This document shows, piece by piece, positions 46,636-46,807 of a stretch of DNA of 46,807 nt (positions are counted from its first letter, which is position 1; the number at the start of each line of letters is the position of its first letter). The DNA is from a virus: the IMG/VR virus record IMGVR_UViG_3300015262_000016, positions 1 to 46,807 of that record. The stretch is one strand, 5' to 3'. The notes under the pieces were generated by a model. The model made no database searches. It was not told the DNA's origin and saw only the letters and a list, made by a program, of their open reading frames with translations. A program made the translations under genes and the position numbers.

Positions 46636-46807
46636 ATTGAGCGCACGCACATGCAGCGGCACGCCCGCGCGGCTCGCGATGCGCTTCACTGCGCAGAAAA
46701 CCGCGCCATGTGATACTGGCACGCACGTCGCACCGGACGCCTGCGTCGCCACGGCCAACGCGTTCCGCTGACAGCCTTCCTCATCGTTTGCGTCTCGCAA
46801 GACCACC
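46636..46807. other. Host flank
   Basis: High-GC host DNA. A minus-strand frame is open from the right edge through the terminator and attR, ending at 46522, but it shows no recognisable domain and crosses clearly non-coding elements, so no gene is called. Confidence 0.5.

Noticed and set aside
46522-46806. Minus-strand frame at the right edge
   Set aside because: Runs through the tRNA terminator and attR, has no recognisable domain and is cut by the window edge.

Overview
The window holds a complete, apparently intact prophage of about 46.3 kb (attL core 265-287, attR core 46532-46554) flanked by host DNA. The host is most likely Burkholderia or a close betaproteobacterial relative. This rests on the high GC content, the tRNA-Leu sequence and the type of phage proteins; no database search was possible. 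On the left the host DNA is the 3' part of an Azoarcus-type group I intron (1-235) followed by the 3' exon of tRNA-Leu(UAA) (236-287). The phage integrated into the 3' end of that tRNA. On the right, the displaced tRNA terminator (46601-46635) follows attR.

Layout: the integrase gene (417-1448, +) reads inward from attL. The whole late region lies on the minus strand and is read right to left. It starts with TerS and TerL (21450 to 19391), then protease, major capsid protein, portal, connectors, tail tube, G/GT tail chaperones with a -1 frameshift site, tape measure, lambda-like M, L, K, I and J, tail fibres, holin, Rz and Rz1. The packaging/head and tail proteins are those of a lambda/HK97-like siphophage. 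Region 21.5-24.1 kb holds cargo and control genes: a plus-strand moron with its own terminator, a broken HNH nuclease, a zinc-ribbon/TM2 membrane protein and the CI-like repressor. Divergent operators at 24107-24248 face the early operon.

The early and middle region (24.4-42.4 kb, +) is a tightly overlapped operon. It begins with many small unknown proteins, several of them membrane proteins or lipoproteins, then a T7-style replication set: primase, SF4 helicase, ATP-dependent ligase, HD nucleotidase, family A DNA polymerase, putative ssDNA-binding protein, FEN-like exonuclease, endonuclease VII, DnaQ-like exonuclease, MazG-like and dATP/dGTP-hydrolase-like enzymes. It ends with a complete single-subunit T7-type RNA polymerase (40087-42396). 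The combination of an HK97/lambda virion with a T7-type replication and transcription core recalls virulent Xanthomonas phage Xp10. Here it sits in a temperate phage with integrase, excisionase and repressor, and this is the most interesting aspect of the window.

The right arm (42.4-46.5 kb) carries accessory and lysogeny genes: a lipoprotein, a LexA-boxed pair ending in an SRAP (YedK/HMCES-type) protein, a HicAB toxin-antitoxin pair, a SAR-type endolysin on the minus strand and an excisionase-like HTH protein next to attR. The endolysin is separated from holin/Rz/Rz1 by the integrase gene and attP, so the lysis genes become neighbours only in the circular phage genome.
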